From the NCBI GenBank assembly GCA_037577475.1, contig CM075202.1, positions 12,670,501 to 12,734,500 of the forward strand: a stretch of 64,000 nucleotides of DNA, given 5' to 3'. This document shows positions 46,506 to 60,570 of this stretch, piece after piece. How positions within the stretch are numbered: position 1 is the stretch's first letter; each line of letters starts with the position of its first letter. The translations under genes were made by a program, and so were the position numbers. A model generated the notes under the pieces. The model worked only from the letters and a program-made list of their open reading frames with translations, made no database searches and was not told the origin of the DNA. Origin of the DNA: Chaunax sp. Z400. Its lineage: Eukaryota > Chordata > Actinopteri > Lophiiformes > Chaunacidae.

Positions 46506-48576
46506 GGTGCTTAGTTCAGTTTTTTTTATTATCACACATTACCAGCTACAATATCTATATGCATGAAGTTTCCTTGACATTTTGTCTTATTCAACCCCAA
46601 CCTCAACCTCAACAGCTCTGGCATTTGATTTGATGCCCAGTCCTTCTTTGGGTCAATGTCTCGAGGTGTAATCCCAGAGGGCACAACTGATGCTGCCAGC
46701 AAGGGACAGCTGAACGTGACGGATTTCCCCTCCAAGAGACGTCACGACGAGCATCAACAACCATCAGCCGCCATCATCGCACCATTTGCCAGACCTCATT
46801 AGCTCTGAGTGTATTTGCAACTGCATGTCATGTATATGCACAGACCTTGCTACCAGCAGAGCCTTGGACTCCAGGGACACATGGCAACTGACTTGGCTCC
46901 AGGTCTGAATCTCGCTAATACCTGGGGGCTTCAGCCCCAGATTTCACTTTCCCTGCTGACAAAATATTAGACTTAAGTCTCTCATTCAGTTTCTTTTTTA
47001 TTTCTTCATTCTCCTTCCTTTATTTGTTTTCATGCCTTTTCAGTTTTCATAATCTACAACTTTTACCTTATATTCTTAACTGGCTTTTTTAAACAGCTTC
47101 AATCTGCAAATCTAATGTCTCTTGTTTCTATTATACCTGTTTAGTACACAGCTTTATGCATTTTTGCATAAGACTTTGCTTATTGTCTTTTTTTCTTTCA
47201 TCTATGCCTGCATGGACTTCTTGATGAATTTAAGCAGAGAGAGATGAGCTATGGAGAGGAGAACAGGGCCAACGTTATCCCCTGTTAAGAGGGAGAGAGT
47301 GGACGCTAAATATAGGCCCCCCCCTCTCAGCCACTGTAAGGACATTAGCCCATCTGCAGAAAGCTGATTAGCCTCCCACCATAAGCATGTGCTCAGTTCT
47401 CTGGTGTGGTTACTGTGGAGAGATTTGCTGTCTATTGTACTGTAACACATACCTCCCCTATCTCTTTTGGTCTATTAGGTCACTCTCACTGGAAAGGACA
47501 CAAAAACAAAATCAGTACACTTCCTTATCCAGGGCTTAAGGGAACTGAGAATTACAGACTGTGATGTATAGAGAGTTGCACAACGAGGAAATGAGCTAAC
47601 CCGGGAGTACAGGCCGCTTCGGAAGTGTCCTTTTATGTAGTGTCTCGTCTTGACAGGTGAACTGAGCCGTGGAAGTATGTCATGCAGTTTTTGGAGAGGG
47701 TCACAGATAAAGGAATGGAAGAACTGGGAAGAATAATGATAATATTTTTGCATATTGTCATGTTGATGACTGGACAGCGGACTCAAAACAACTTCTTCTT
47801 TCATGGTGAGACGTCCAATTTTAGTTCAGAGAAAACCTTTGATAAGTTTTCATCCATAAGGTTGTTTTGAACAGATTTTCAATTGATTGGTTGAAATTTC
47901 TAAGAGGAGTCAGTGCCTCTAAATTGGAGGAAAAAATGATGATAAATTCAAAATGGCCAACTTCCTGTTTGGTTTAGGCCAAGGCACAAAATGGCTTTTT
48001 TTGTAGATACAGACATGATACACGTGCAAGAAATTCTGCACATTTAGGTGAAATGCATAGTCGGGCTGTCTTCTTTGAAATTTCCTCAGGGGTGCTTTGA
48101 AGCTATATTTTTCATTATTTATTTCAAATAGAACTTCATATTGTTGTTTAACCACATCTATTACTTACTATTAAGCTTACAGTACGACTTCCTTTCTCCA
48201 GCTCACATAATGGTACTTTAACAGTCAAAAGTCAGATGGAGTCACATCACTGTCGACATCTTTGATCGATTCAGGAAATGCTGGCAAGAGGTTTTCATTT
48301 GTGCAAAAGTACGAGAAGATAACTTCATTAAGTTTAGCTCTCATTTAGAAGTAGTGGATAGCAGAGGTACCACTTTTAATAGACCCAATGTTACAAAAAC
48401 AACAAAAAAAACGATGAATAATACCATGTTTTATTTGGCCATGCCTCATCTAAACAACAGAAAGGTATTACCTACTTGTGCTTTTTGGACCACGGAGTTC
48501 TGAGGAATTGATCACAAGTCAAAATGTGTATCAGGACACACATACCCACACACACAAACATACACTGTTCCCGCAG
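46506..48576. other. Intergenic, nothing recognised
   Basis: Unique sequence. A moderately GC-rich patch at 46600-46800 is open on the minus strand for 67 codons, with no recognisable protein. Confidence 0.55.
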
Positions 48577-48693
48577 GGTTATGCCGGAGATGAACCAGTT
48601 GGAGCAGCAGCAGGGCCAAGAGTCCATCCAGCTCAGCCAAGCCGGGGTCAGAGGCCATCGAGTAAATCAAACAACAGCAAGACGAGACTGTGA
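48577..48693 (+). CDS. Doubtful exon-like stretch, unrecognised
   Basis: A TGTTCCCGCAG acceptor-like sequence is followed by 38 codons (GYAGDEPVGAAAGPRV..., ending SNNSKTRL) and a TGA. The composition is richer in GC than its surroundings. A second frame is also open (MPEMNQLEQQQGQESIQLSQ). I recognise neither. It could be a terminal exon of an unplaced gene, a processed fragment or chance. Confidence 0.15.
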   Translation, partial: GYAGDEPVGAAAGPRVHPAQPSRGQRPSSKSNNSKTRL

Positions 48694-50722
48694 GAAACAA
48701 CAGTGTGTGCCTGTCTGTGTGTGAAAGAGAGCAAAACCAATAGAGTGAGCTGGAGGAAAAATAAGTGTGGGTGAGAAAGCATGTCTGCTTTTTTTTTTGT
48801 GTTTGTGCTGTCTGTGTATTTGTGTTACCAGAAAACTTGAGTGAGTGTCTAGATTTCAGTGTAAAATCTATGTGGATGATGTTGCTTTTAGAGATTATGA
48901 AAAGCAAAACATAATCCTCTTGATTATTAGGCAAAACAACAATTAATTCATACATGTGGAACAAACCAATCACAGAGAGACTTCTCAGTGACATCAGACG
49001 GCAAACATCTGGCAAACTATAGCAATAAATCAGTGTGTTTATGGCAGTGTAAACAGTTTGGACAGCTGAACCGGGCTGACGGTGTAACATATAATGGTTT
49101 GTTACACTGCAGCAAGCCAATATTGAAACTCGTATGTACCAGTATGTATGAAATCAGCCATTCACAGAGACAGAATGGTGATTTGACATACAGCAGCAAA
49201 GACGCTTAGCTTATTTAATAATAACAGTAGTCAGTAATAAATCCATAAAAAAAAAGATCTGCAGCCTCTCTCACATGCTTTCATTTTGGTTGCATGCATA
49301 CGGCTGCAAATTTCGGCTGCCATTTCCTCAGAGGAGACGACAGCACCTGATAAAAAGGCGAGAAATCACAAATATTTCATCCTGAGGGGGGCATGTATTG
49401 TTGCACCAAGCTTCCTAGAGGGCGTGTCTGTTGATCCCATCATCACAAAAGTCAGGAGGATTCATCCTCTACGAACCATGATTATCTGCATGTGCCAATC
49501 TGTCACTAGATATCAATATATTTCACCTGTACATGGTGCTAGAAGCAAAATCAGAGCAATCCACGACAATCCATCTTACATTGTCAGCAGAACCAACATA
49601 TCGATAGTACCATACCACGAGCAATGCAGTATGCTAGCATGGCTAAAAGGGTTTGTAATGGCTTTTTAATGGATGATAAATCATTCATTAATGCTTCATC
49701 CGTCAGTTTGAGACCATTAATAATAAGGAGTTTTGGGTTGCCAAGTTGCAAAACATGCCTTTTTCTTAATAGCACAGTTATGAATGTTGGCAAACCTTTA
49801 ATAAATACTTTCTAATAATAAAGGATTCTTAAATGATTTATCAAACATTATTAATTCAACTTTATTCCAATTCTTAACAAATTACAGACTCTTTTTAAAG
49901 GGGTGCATTGGGAGTAAATACAAATGTTAAAAAGAATATTCATTAAATATAAATTAAATTCATGCTTGAGGAGAAAAAGCTACAAAGTTGTTATTAATGT
50001 CTTCTTACTTATCGAAAACATTAGTAAATTGTTTATTAACCATTATTGAAGCTATTACTTAACAATTAACACTTCAAAAAGTGTACTGGTGATTAGAAGT
50101 TGGTAAAAGCTTTTAAATATAAAAAAAAATATTGACTGCTGTAGTACATTACACACACACACATATAAAACACATGTTTGTATCACACTGAATCCCTCAC
50201 TTCTAAATCAGATGCTCCCTTGAATCCTAAAGCCAAGCCCTGTCATAAACAATTGATAAGTAAGGATCAGTAAACCTCAACGTTTCCTTGCTTTTCTATG
50301 AGTGCAAGCACATTTATTTTTTTTTAGATCTTTGAGACTTGTGTGTACTGGAGGCAGACAGAGGGAAAAGTACAAAAAAAAAAACGTACAAAAATTTTTA
50401 ATGACTAAACTTTTGGGCCAATACAAATGAGGTGGAATGATAAGCACTGACTGCACCGCTGATAGCAAAACAGGAAAGAATTTTTATTACATCGGTGGTA
50501 ATGATGGTGAAAACTGCAGTGATCTTAATCTCTTTTGGTTTGTTATGAATATTTGATGTATTATTGCTGACTCTTTGCATTTTTGCTTTGTTGTCATAAT
50601 GCTTTCAAAGTCATCATGTTCTGAAATGGTGATGCGTTTAGGCAGAATGAGACCATCTAAGGGTTTGTCCCATCTGTGTGCCTACGTTACACTCTCTCGC
50701 TGTAATGCTAATTGATACTTTA
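48694..50722. other. Intergenic, nothing recognised
   Basis: AT-rich sequence with short open frames on both strands and no family match. An Ala/Leu-like minus-strand frame of about 200 codons from 49120 is treated as chance. Confidence 0.55.
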
Positions 50723-50744
50723 GTGTGTGTGTGTGTGTGTGTGT
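50723..50744. repeat. (GT)n microsatellite
   Basis: An uninterrupted GT run of about 11 units. Confidence 0.9.
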
Positions 50745-52351
50745 CTTATGGGGATTTATGATGACATGTAAAAAAAAAAAAGAACACTTTGTGGAATCTT
50801 CTACCTTTATACTGCACATATTGGTGATTTTAGAAAAAAGCGTTAGTCCAAACATCTAACAAATAACAAAGAAATAACTCAAAACAAGTTTACATCAGTA
50901 CTTTATGAATCACAAAAGTGTATTACAATACAACTTAATTAAATATCAAATAATTATCTGAATGTGTTCATAGGTTCTTATCATTATATTGTATGTAATG
51001 GATAAGCAACAATAGTCTTAAACACCGACTGGCACTTTATTCCTTCAATAAAATAATGTTATTCTGTAGCAGGCCTTCTAAAGACTTCTATTGGAGCTCA
51101 ATTTAACTCACCAAGGCATTCATTTGTGTGTGTCTCTTTGTGTATCTCTCTTTCACACTATTTCATCGTGTGTGTATTGGTGTGTGTATGTGTTGTGCGC
51201 TCACCTCCTGGTAAAGGTGTTATTTCTTTCCTCTCGTCTCCGTCCCTGCCTCCTGATCACACGCCTGTTTTTACCTTGGCTGTAATGATAGTCATTATCC
51301 CATTGTAATAGCAAACACACCTGTCAGCTCGCCGCTTGTGCCAGAAACACACCTGTATGTGCTTAAGTATAACTTCATCGCCATGTAAAAACGGAAAGTT
51401 GTAACTAGCCTCAAGAAATGACTGCAGGCGTGTTTAGTATCCATCTTCATAGCACATTTATCATCGGATCACCAAGTCACGTATCTGTAATTTTTCCTCT
51501 TTTTGTGGAAAAAGCCCTGAGAGGGGGGAAATGTTTTACTGGCTGTTTTCTGTGTGATGAAGAACTCCACTGTAATTAAGCCCAGAAACTGTCTTAGTCA
51601 CAGCAGCTTGTCTCCAAACAGCAACCTGGGCAAAAGCTCCTGAGGAGCTATGCTTTATTAGCGCTGCAGATCAGAAAAACATGAGTATAGTGTGCTACAG
51701 TATTGTGCTGCAGACTCAGGGTTTTGTGGTTCTACTGTCATAACAATTTACACATCAAAACAAACTTAATCAAAGAAGTGCTACATTTACCTTGGTGTGT
51801 GTTTGTATGTGGTATGTGTAGTGGCAAAAGGGAACAAATTACACATCTCAATTACACGAGTCAGTGTTTAGATACTTCAGGTCAACTATGACCGTCAACT
51901 ACACAACCACAAGTGGAAGTTGTTCACTTAAAAATACTCCCATCTTACGTCACTAAATGATTGTGGGCAGTAAACACAGCTTACATTTAAACATATGCAT
52001 CTTTCTCCATTTTAAAAATCTCAAGCATTGGCTTCAGACAAGGCCATGGCTGCTCTAGTTGTGATGACACATCATCTTTATCTGCTGTAGCCCTCATCAC
52101 CACTGCTAAGTTCAAACTGAGTTGTTCCAAAATGCAGTAGGTTCTTTGTACGTAACTGACAGGCATAGAAGGAGTAGTTCATTGTGCTTATTTTTTTTAA
52201 AAAGCCTGTGATGAGAACAGAATATCGCCTGAAGCATTTTGGAAAAGCTAACAAAATGCACCCATTCACTTAATTGCCATGTTTCAAGACATGCCAACAA
52301 CAAGCAAAGTGAATCTTCAGTCATAGAAATGCAGTGGAGATAATAAGCAAG

Positions 52352-52475
52352 ATTTGTAAAAGTAAAAGTCACAGGTTTAAGTCTTGAAATAAATACTCAA
52401 GTAAAGTACAGCTACCTCAAAACTGTACCTAATTGCAGAACTCAAGTAACTGTGTTTTGTTACTGTCGACCACTA
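52352..52475 (-). repeat. Fish MITE-like repeat fragment
   Basis: The motifs AAATACTCAAGTAAAGTACAGCTACCTC, AACTGTACC and CTCAAGTAACTG are the reverse complement of the start of the family also present at 8757 and 60391. Only the start region is present. Confidence 0.55.
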
Positions 52476-55400
52476 TTGTTAAATAAAAGGCCTGCTGAAT
52501 GGATGCTGTATGGAAACAGACCCATGACTGGGGTTTGGCATCATCTGGATTCTAACGATTCCGATTCTTTGAGGGGCAAAATAAAGCCACACTTTCGAGC
52601 GCTGCTTGCTGTTGTCCATGGCGGAGCCTGGCTCGAAGTACACATCCAACCTGTGAGGCAGAAACTATGGAAGCTGCATGCCACCACCATGGAAACTAAC
52701 ATTTAACTTGAGTGTGAGTGAAGTTTATTTAGGAGCTGATAAACTGAATCAAAATAAAAATGTCTTAATGAGTCCAATGGAATAGGAGTTTTTGAACCGG
52801 TTCTCGATGCCCAACCCTTCCCATGGCAGTGATCAGGCCAGGCCTTTAGTTTCCCACAGTTTGGATACAGCTGTCTAGATTACTTTTTAGACTTTAAATC
52901 TGTAACTTTTCTTTGGTCTTTTTGTGTGGAATTCCTTACAATTATCCCAATCAGGCACTGCAAAAACACACACATTGTGTGAAATGTGTTGCATCCAAGA
53001 AAGGATGCCAGGATTCATGCACCATCATCAAGTCCAATTGTCGAATACTTTGGTTTATGAGCAGAAACCTGCTGCAAAATGACAGCAGAATCATCGGCCT
53101 CAGCTGTACTTTGTGCTTAGTTAGATTTGCATGGTTGAGTTGCCGAACTAAAATGGTGATCATGGTAAACATTATACCTGCTAAAATATACACATATTAG
53201 CATTGCCGTTGTGGTCATAATAGCATGCTGATGTTACTGTAACATTTAGCTCAAAGCACTGCGATGCAATTCATTTGTACCACCAGATATGTTTATAAGG
53301 GGAAAGTTGTTTCTGCCTGAATGAAACACTATTCTTATGTGCCTGACTGGAGTCACTGGGATGTGGTTGGGGTGTTTGACGGCCACATTAAGTGCAGGAC
53401 TCTGACACCAGAAGCCGCAGGAGCCCAGACTCCAGTCTGAAGTTAGATTTAGGCAACAAGAACATTTGAAATTAATCATTTTCACTTAAATGTTCCAGAA
53501 AAAATTGTCACTAAATATTTTACTGATATGTTCTGTATCAACATTTGCAACTTGTCGCACTCATTAATTAACAGAATTTTCTCATTATGCTAAGAGGAAA
53601 CATAATTGGTCGTCATTAGCTGATGCATTAGCCTTCACAGAGAGCTGAGACATGCGAGCACTTCAGTGTGTGCCTCATTCTATCAATCACAAAGGTAAAG
53701 GAAGCATGCCTCTTTTTGAGCCTCCATGGCTCTGTGTCTCTTGCCGTCTCACTAGCTTTGTACATGTAAATGTTTGAGAGAGAGTGTGTGTCTGTCAATA
53801 AAGAGCTAATACTGAGAGATGAGTTATTGTCCAGGCACACAAAGTTAAACACTTTATAAGCTGCCAAAAACAGCTTAAATAATATTTTTTTAAATCCAAC
53901 TTTTACTAGAGCGACATTAGTCGGGTGTGCAGCCTGTTCTAATGACCATAAATTAGAAAGTCTCATGACAATCTAATCTACTTGTTCTTCTATAGGCGAC
54001 TGATGACATAAGAGATATAGACTATACCTTTCCTTCAGAAAGCAGAGGTGGACTCACCTCCCATTTCCTGGTCTGTGACAAGCACCACCATACATGTGAC
54101 AAGCGTGCAGCATGCATGAGCATGTCTGTGTGTGATTGTGAGAAGTGTGTGCATATGTCGCTGCCACTGCATGTGCATATTCTCTGGTGTGTTTGCATGA
54201 CAAACAAAGTGATTACCTTAAGCTGATGGAAATGTTCCTTTGTCAGAGTTACCCTTTAAAAACTACTTTGCATTCAGCAGCGTGATATATGGTGCTCAGA
54301 CACTCAAGCGTGTTGAAATAGAAACTTTATGGTTTGTGCCATTTGTGAACTTCAGGACTATGTTTAAGTCACAGTAATAGCTAATAGGTGAGAGCTACTT
54401 TCATGCTAAAAAACAAACAAATTGATGCCCGAGTTAGTGGATTCAGTATATTAAACTAGTTTCTTTCCTATTTCCATCACTCTTTGCTGATATCACTCCA
54501 AATCTATTACTGAGTCTATATTTAAGAAGCCTCTCAGACTCTTAATTTGTAACATACGGTCAGAGTGCCAACATCAACATCCCAGTCTGACCTGTCAGAC
54601 AGATCAATGATTCCAATCCAACCATTAACAGTCTGCACAAAAGTTACTTCCTTTTTTTGATTATCTGCCCCAGCCTGTATTCTGGGCAGTTCTTGTCCCA
54701 GTTTGGAAAACAGATGTAAGTACTCGTTTGCAGGTCAATAACAAGAGCTTATGTGTAATTTCAGTGCAGTCAAGTAAACTATAGCCATAGTTTGACTGCA
54801 ATGGTCAGACGATATCCATGCAACCATTGGCTTCGAACCGAGTTCAACATATTTACTTTTCCACTGTATGAAGAAGTAGGAAAAGTTATCCAGACTATTC
54901 AGCAACTCCCTTTTTGTCGAGTTTTGCTTTCGTTGACATTTAAATCTTTTTCTGCTTCCTGGATTTTACTTTGTTGTTGTTTCTATTTTTCTCTTGCTTT
55001 CTCCGCAGCATTCCTGATATCATTTAATGATTGGTTACAAGTTACAAATCAAGGCTAGTTTGGGATTTATGTGATTTTTTTTTGCCTTGTTTTTTAAATT
55101 TTTTTTTTGCTTTTCTTTTCTCTTTTTTTTTTAACACACAGATGGCGTGAGAGCCTCAGAGAGAAATGCATGTGTTTGTTCTGCTCATCAAGTGACCCCC
55201 TTTTGAAAATTGGCTTGCTTAATGTGCGGAGAGGAAACCACTTTTCATGGTTTGTGCTTGACAGAAGGTAAAATATCAAGATAAATTGGTTTGAAGCTGA
55301 AATTAAAGCACAGAGCGCTGGAATTTAATTTGTGTTTTTACTGAGAGTTTGTGCCGCACTAAAATCATGTGAAAATCCTTTCTGTTTAAAATGCCACAGT

Positions 55401-56403
55401 GTCTACTCTTTCAAGGGCTCATAAATCTTGACTTGAGCAGTGTTACTCCCTGCACTGACATAAGTACAGTACTCCTCTGAATGCGTACAATTTTGAGTTT
55501 GTTTTGAGTGTGTGTTTTAAAGTTCTTATCAGTCAGCCCCTCTCAAGAATTAATACATACATCCTGATGATTCCCCTTTATTTGGAAAAATTCCCACCTG
55601 CTGTCTCCTTACAATTTCCATATCCAGAACTAAAACCTTTTCACTGATTTTTTCCGCTGACTTGAATAATTCAAAAACAGTCTCTTTGTAAAAAAAGAAA
55701 GAAGAAAGTGACAGTGTAGCTCATGCATGACCAGATGAAACTACCTTTTTTCAAGGTCCACAGAGGATGAATCCTTAAGACTCTGAAGAATCCCCACATT
55801 TTTCCTCTAGTACTTCCAGGAGGTTGACATCTTTGTTTTCAGTGACATGTTTCCACAGCATTTGGATTGATTGCCATTAAATTTAGTGCCGAGATTCATG
55901 CTCCCCACAGGATTAACTGTACTAAATTTGGTAATCGCTAACATTGAATGCAGCTCCATCAATGGGTCAGAACAATAGATTTATGACCGTCAACTGTGGG
56001 CTCCCAAAGGACCATGGTAAGGGATTTGAGGTTGAAGAGCGGAAAGGGGGCATAAAAGAGAATGTGTCAGCAAAAAGCTGCAGATCTGAGCAAACACTTC
56101 ATGCTTTCTTCTCCAGAACCCTCTCATGTCCTGATTAATGATCTCATCTGATTATTCATCATCTCACAGTTGGGAATTACAACATTATGGTCAGGAGGTC
56201 CTGCACTGGAGTATTAGCGGATAGCAATCCTAAAGTGTGCAGACACACTCACAGACACACACACTCTCATCTCACACTGGAGCTCTGTTTACTCATGAGG
56301 CCCACCGTCTTTCACATCCTCTGAAACATGTTCAGTCCATCTGCCCCATAACCTTACTTTCACCTTCCTATCCTCCCCTCCTTTACCCCTGCCCACCTAC
56401 CCA
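52476..56403. other. Intergenic, nothing recognised
   Basis: Mostly AT-rich unique sequence with a T-rich stretch at 55075-55130. No gene, RNA or clear transposon. Confidence 0.55.
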
Positions 56404-56458
56404 GCACACACACACACTCACAGATGCACGCACGCATACACACACACACACACACACT
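56404..56458. repeat. (CA)n compound microsatellite
   Basis: CA-rich tract interrupted by TCACAGATGCACGCACGCAT. Confidence 0.9.
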
Positions 56459-57046
56459 GGGAGGTTAAGACAACCAGTTATGTCACCATCAAATGTCAAT
56501 CAGAGGGAACCACGCAGAAGGTCTGGTCATGGTTTACTCAAGGTCAGAGAGGCTGGCATCACACTGGCCCTCCTGTCACCATGGCAACAATACAGACTGG
56601 ATACACATATTTTAGCAATAAAATGTCAAAATTGAAGCCAATTGACTGTTTGGTAAACCGTAACTTTCTAAGTCAGATTTGTCAAGCTTTGACTTGTTGA
56701 AGACATGTGCATTGGGCACCGTAAGGAGCAAAACTCAGTGAATGAAGAGTCTGCTGGGGGATGTCATTTTTTCAGCCAAATACATGAGAACAAAACTTTA
56801 AGGAACTCATTAAACTTTGGATATTTTTGCCTTAGCTACAAAAGTTAGCATGTCCAGCTAACTAATTTACCAGCTCCAGTAGTAACCTAATCCTGTGTTA
56901 CTTCAAAGACTAATCATTTGAGGAGGTACAGATTACATTCCAGGCTAATGGCTGCTCTGATCCGCTCTACTCCGGTGAGACTGTCAGTACAAACAAACCA
57001 CTTTCAAAGGGACAGTGGTACAACCTCCTACATCCAGACTTCATCC

Positions 57047-57340
57047 ATCCATCCAGCGATCCATCCATTTTCTCCAACCGCTTATCTTTTGGAGGGTTGA
57101 AGGAGGCTGGAGCCTATCCCAGTTGACATTGGGCGAGAGCTGCAACCTGGACAGGTTGCCAGATCATGACAGGACCAATATACACAGAAAGAAAACGACC
57201 ATTATGCTCACGTCAGACCTATAGACAATTTAGAGTCACCAGTTCATATAGCCTATATTACATGTTTTTGGACTGTGGGAGGAAGCCGGAGCACCATGAG
57301 GTGTTTGGATTTGAACCCATACCCTTCTTGCTGTGCATCC
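57047..57340 (-). repeat. V-SINE/DANA-like SINE
   Basis: In reverse orientation the landmarks run CCATCCATCC tail, CCGCTTATC, GGAGCCTATCCCAGTTGACATTGGGCGAGAG, GACAATTTAGAGTCACC, GGACTGTGGGAGGAAGCCGGAG and GAACCCATACCCTTCTTGCTGTG. It is the fullest copy in the window, but lacks the extreme 5' end. Confidence 0.8.
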
Positions 57341-58908
57341 CTGCGTCCAGACTCTTCAGATGAAATTGGTTTGATCTATCAGCAAGGCATACTGAAACAT
57401 GAGACTCATGTAGGCTGAATATAAGAGTTTAGCTATGATTTTTTTTAAACGTTTACAGTAAAAGAAAAAAAACAGGCGATAAGAGCTTGATTTAATCAGA
57501 AATACATGTGTTCTGTATTCCAACAAATAAACAGATAAATAATTAAATTCATCAAGAGAAGATTATAGGTTATTTAATGAGCCCTGTTTTTATGACATAA
57601 TTTCCTCATTTTCTGGGCCAAGAGCTGCAGTCTGGTCATTTTCATATTAGACAAACACAAAAAAGAAACACTAATCCAATTAGAGCAGAGAAAGAGCCAA
57701 ATTCCTGACCCTCTCTGACCATAACCATGTTTGTCTGAAGTCACGTGACTTTGGGGCATCTGTTTCTTATTGCTGTGGTCATAGACAGTGAAAAGATGTG
57801 GAAAAATGAAAACAGAGAGAAACCGTTAGACTCAGGAACAAAAGTCCTGGATCCCTGCTGTAGCAGGTCACTCCGTGATACTCTGTGCATGTATGTTTGC
57901 GCCACGCACGACTGTTTGTGCCTTGAAGTCTGTGCACACTCTATAAAAATCCATCCCGTCTGCTCTATTCAGCCATCTGAGCACAGCTGGTGAGCAGACA
58001 TCTGGGGAGAGAGAGGAAAGAAAGAGAAGCAAAGAGGGTTAGATGGAGAGAAAAATAGAGAAGGGTTACAATGGGGACAAAGGTAATTCAGGGTGAGTTG
58101 GACATGAAGTTAGAGCTGAAGATTGGCACTGATATTTGGAAATGCATACAATTATGTTTCAGAGTTTAGTTTGAATAAAAGCTTTGTTTCATTTCATGCA
58201 TATTTAGAGATTTTTAACTGTAGGTGTTAAAAAGAGTAGAGAGTCAGATTTGGAGGTGTTTTTTTACACATGTCCCTTGGAAATGTTTTAGTTCTAGTTT
58301 TTGTAGTTTCGTCGTTTATCTGATGTGAATGCAGGTTTGGCTTTAAAATGCACAACACATGACTTATAATTTTTTGGTTGGCCTTTTTTTTTGTTTTTAC
58401 AGATATTTCCATAGGATAAAGTGAGCCTGGCCTAATTCTTCAGCAACAATTCTCCAAGATACTAAGAGGCAGGAGATTCCACCAGCAAGCAAGTCAGTTT
58501 ACTTCCACTGCTCCAAGAATGCAAGACTTTCTGAAAATGTTGTCACAAAATCGTACACAGATAAACAAACCTCAGCAAGTGAAAATATGCTGGCATGTCC
58601 TGCGTGGTTACTGCCATGGAAAATCTCATAACGAGATCCAACACAAAGACGCTGTCTCTCGAGTTAACCCGTTATTGTCCCGCAGCTGAAGGGATGGGAT
58701 CACCATAGAATGGTGAGGAAGACAAACTCATGAAACAGTGATGGCATTGTTTATCAGAAGAGGAGAAAAAAAACAAGAGTTAAACAACTAATAAAATTAT
58801 AAATTGTCTGAAAAGGCAGAGACAGCTTTTCCATTTTAATGTTTGAGGCAGTAAAAACAAACATACTGTTTGTATCTCAACATTACCGTTGATCATAAAG
58901 CATATGTT
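57341..58908. other. Intergenic, nothing recognised
   Basis: AT-rich unique sequence with purine-rich tracts near 58005-58060. No gene seen. Confidence 0.6.
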
Positions 58909-59429
58909 GAACAATAGCAACGATATAACGACGACAATCTTCCCATTTGAACAATAACGACGACGACAACATTCCCATTTAAACAATAACAACAATGACA
59001 ACATTCCTATTTGAACAATAACAACAATGACAACATTCCCATTTGAACAATAACATCAATGACAACATTCCCATTTAAACAATAACAACAATGACAACAT
59101 TCCCATTTGAACAATAACAATGATGACAACATTCCCATTTGAGCAATAACACTGACGACAGCATTCCCATTTGAACAATAACAGCGATGACAACATTCCC
59201 ATTTGAACAATAACACCGATGACAACATTCCCATTTGAACAATAACAGCGATGACAAGATTTCCATTTGAACAATAACACCGATGACAACATTCCCATTT
59301 GAACAATAACAATGATGACATCATTCCAACTTGAAGAATAACTACGATGACAACATTCTCATTTGAACAATAACAACGACGACAACATTCCCATTTGAAC
59401 AATAACAATGACGACAACATTCCCATTTG
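58909..59429. repeat. 32-bp minisatellite, about 16 copies
   Basis: The unit is GACAACATTCCCATTTGAAC followed by AATAACAATGAT (32 bases), tandemly repeated with point changes. Variation is concentrated in the ACAACGA part and at the TTTGA/TTTAA position. Because 32 is not a multiple of 3, three units make one 32-residue period. The minus strand has no stop across it, giving a 183-codon open frame with MGMLSSLLLFKWECC-type periods. That frame is almost certainly not a gene. Confidence 0.95.
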
Positions 59430-59661
59430 TTTTGATCGACATTCTAATACCTTCAATAAATAAATACAACGATTGGCAGTTTCACACTTAATGTCATGCC
59501 AGTTCCTTTTTTGGCCAGATCCCACTTTATCAGGAGCAGGGGCATTATTATTATGCATAATGCAAAATGTCTTTCTAGTCAGCTAAATGTGTCAAGTAAT
59601 ATGGTGTAATAGTTATGAAGGTCAACTCTCTAGCAAATGTCACAAGTTTAGATCTTGCATG

Positions 59662-59694
<33 letters not shown>
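59662..59694. repeat. (TTG)n microsatellite
   Basis: An uninterrupted run of about 11 trinucleotide units. Confidence 0.95.
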
Positions 59695-59696
<2 letters not shown>

Positions 59697-60390
59697 TTAT
59701 ATTAATTTAATGATTTTTTTGCTACTTTTAAGGTTAGGATTTAGAGTTGTGGAAACGGTTATTATAATAGAGGTATTGTAATTCATTAAATTACAAATTT
59801 TGTTTGGACCTAGCCTGGCTCTTGCCGGCACTCTGGAATTTAGGGTTCCCCCACCTGCCAAATTCCACTTTTAGCCCTGCAGACAGGGTAGGAAAGGAAA
59901 GCATGGAGAAACAGTAACATTTTATTAGTCTTTTCATGAATTTTGTTGGAATTAAGAAAAACATAAAAGTGACCGTCATCTCCTTTAACAGTTTCCTGTA
60001 CTTTCTGTTTCTGCATCTTTCTCTCTCACTGTCGCTGTGATATATAGTGGGTCATTACATTCCTGCTGGTATAAACACTTCCAGAATTCATTTCACATCC
60101 TTGAGAAAAGTATTCCAACCCCTCCCATGTACTCTGCACTGGCAGAATCATAAATAACATTGTGATATCTGGTCTGAGAGGCAATAAAAATATAGCTGTG
60201 ATTCCTCTCCTCTCCCAAATTACAGCCTTTACCTTCGCTCAGCACATGGTCACAATTTGTGCTGTCATCTATCAGTATAGTGGACATAATTTACTACCTT
60301 GGAGAATTTTACCTTCATTCTTTCCTTTGATGAGTAGCCTACACTGAAAAACAAGACACGTCTTACAATGTGTGAGACAAGTTGAGGGTC

Positions 60391-60570
60391 AGGGTTGGAC
60401 ATTAACTAAGTGCATTTACTTGAGTATTGTACTTTAGTAAATCTTTTGAATATTTGCACTTTTCCTTTGTATTGGGGGGAGATTTGTGACTTTTGGTCTT
60501 CTACATTTGAAAGACCAATGTCACTTTTTGACACCACTGCATTTCTAACTTATTACTTTTGAAGTAAGCA
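60391..60570 (+). repeat. Fish MITE-like repeat fragment
   Basis: GGTTGGACATTAACTAAGTGCATTTACTTGAGTATTGTACTTTAG, then CTACATTTGAAAG and CACCACTGCATTTCTAACTTATTAC, match the start of the family also seen at 8757 and 52352. Diverged and 3' truncated. Confidence 0.55.

Noticed and set aside
48512..49120. 202-codon minus-strand open frame
   Set aside because: Low-complexity translation of CA/TG tracts and AT-rich DNA; no domain or splice logic.
58909..59429. CRISPR-like array of regular repeats
   Set aside because: Units are directly abutting with no unique spacers, and the host is a vertebrate; it is a minisatellite.
59007..59558. 183-codon minus-strand open frame
   Set aside because: It is wholly generated by the 32-bp minisatellite; the period is not a codon multiple and there is no start context or family match.
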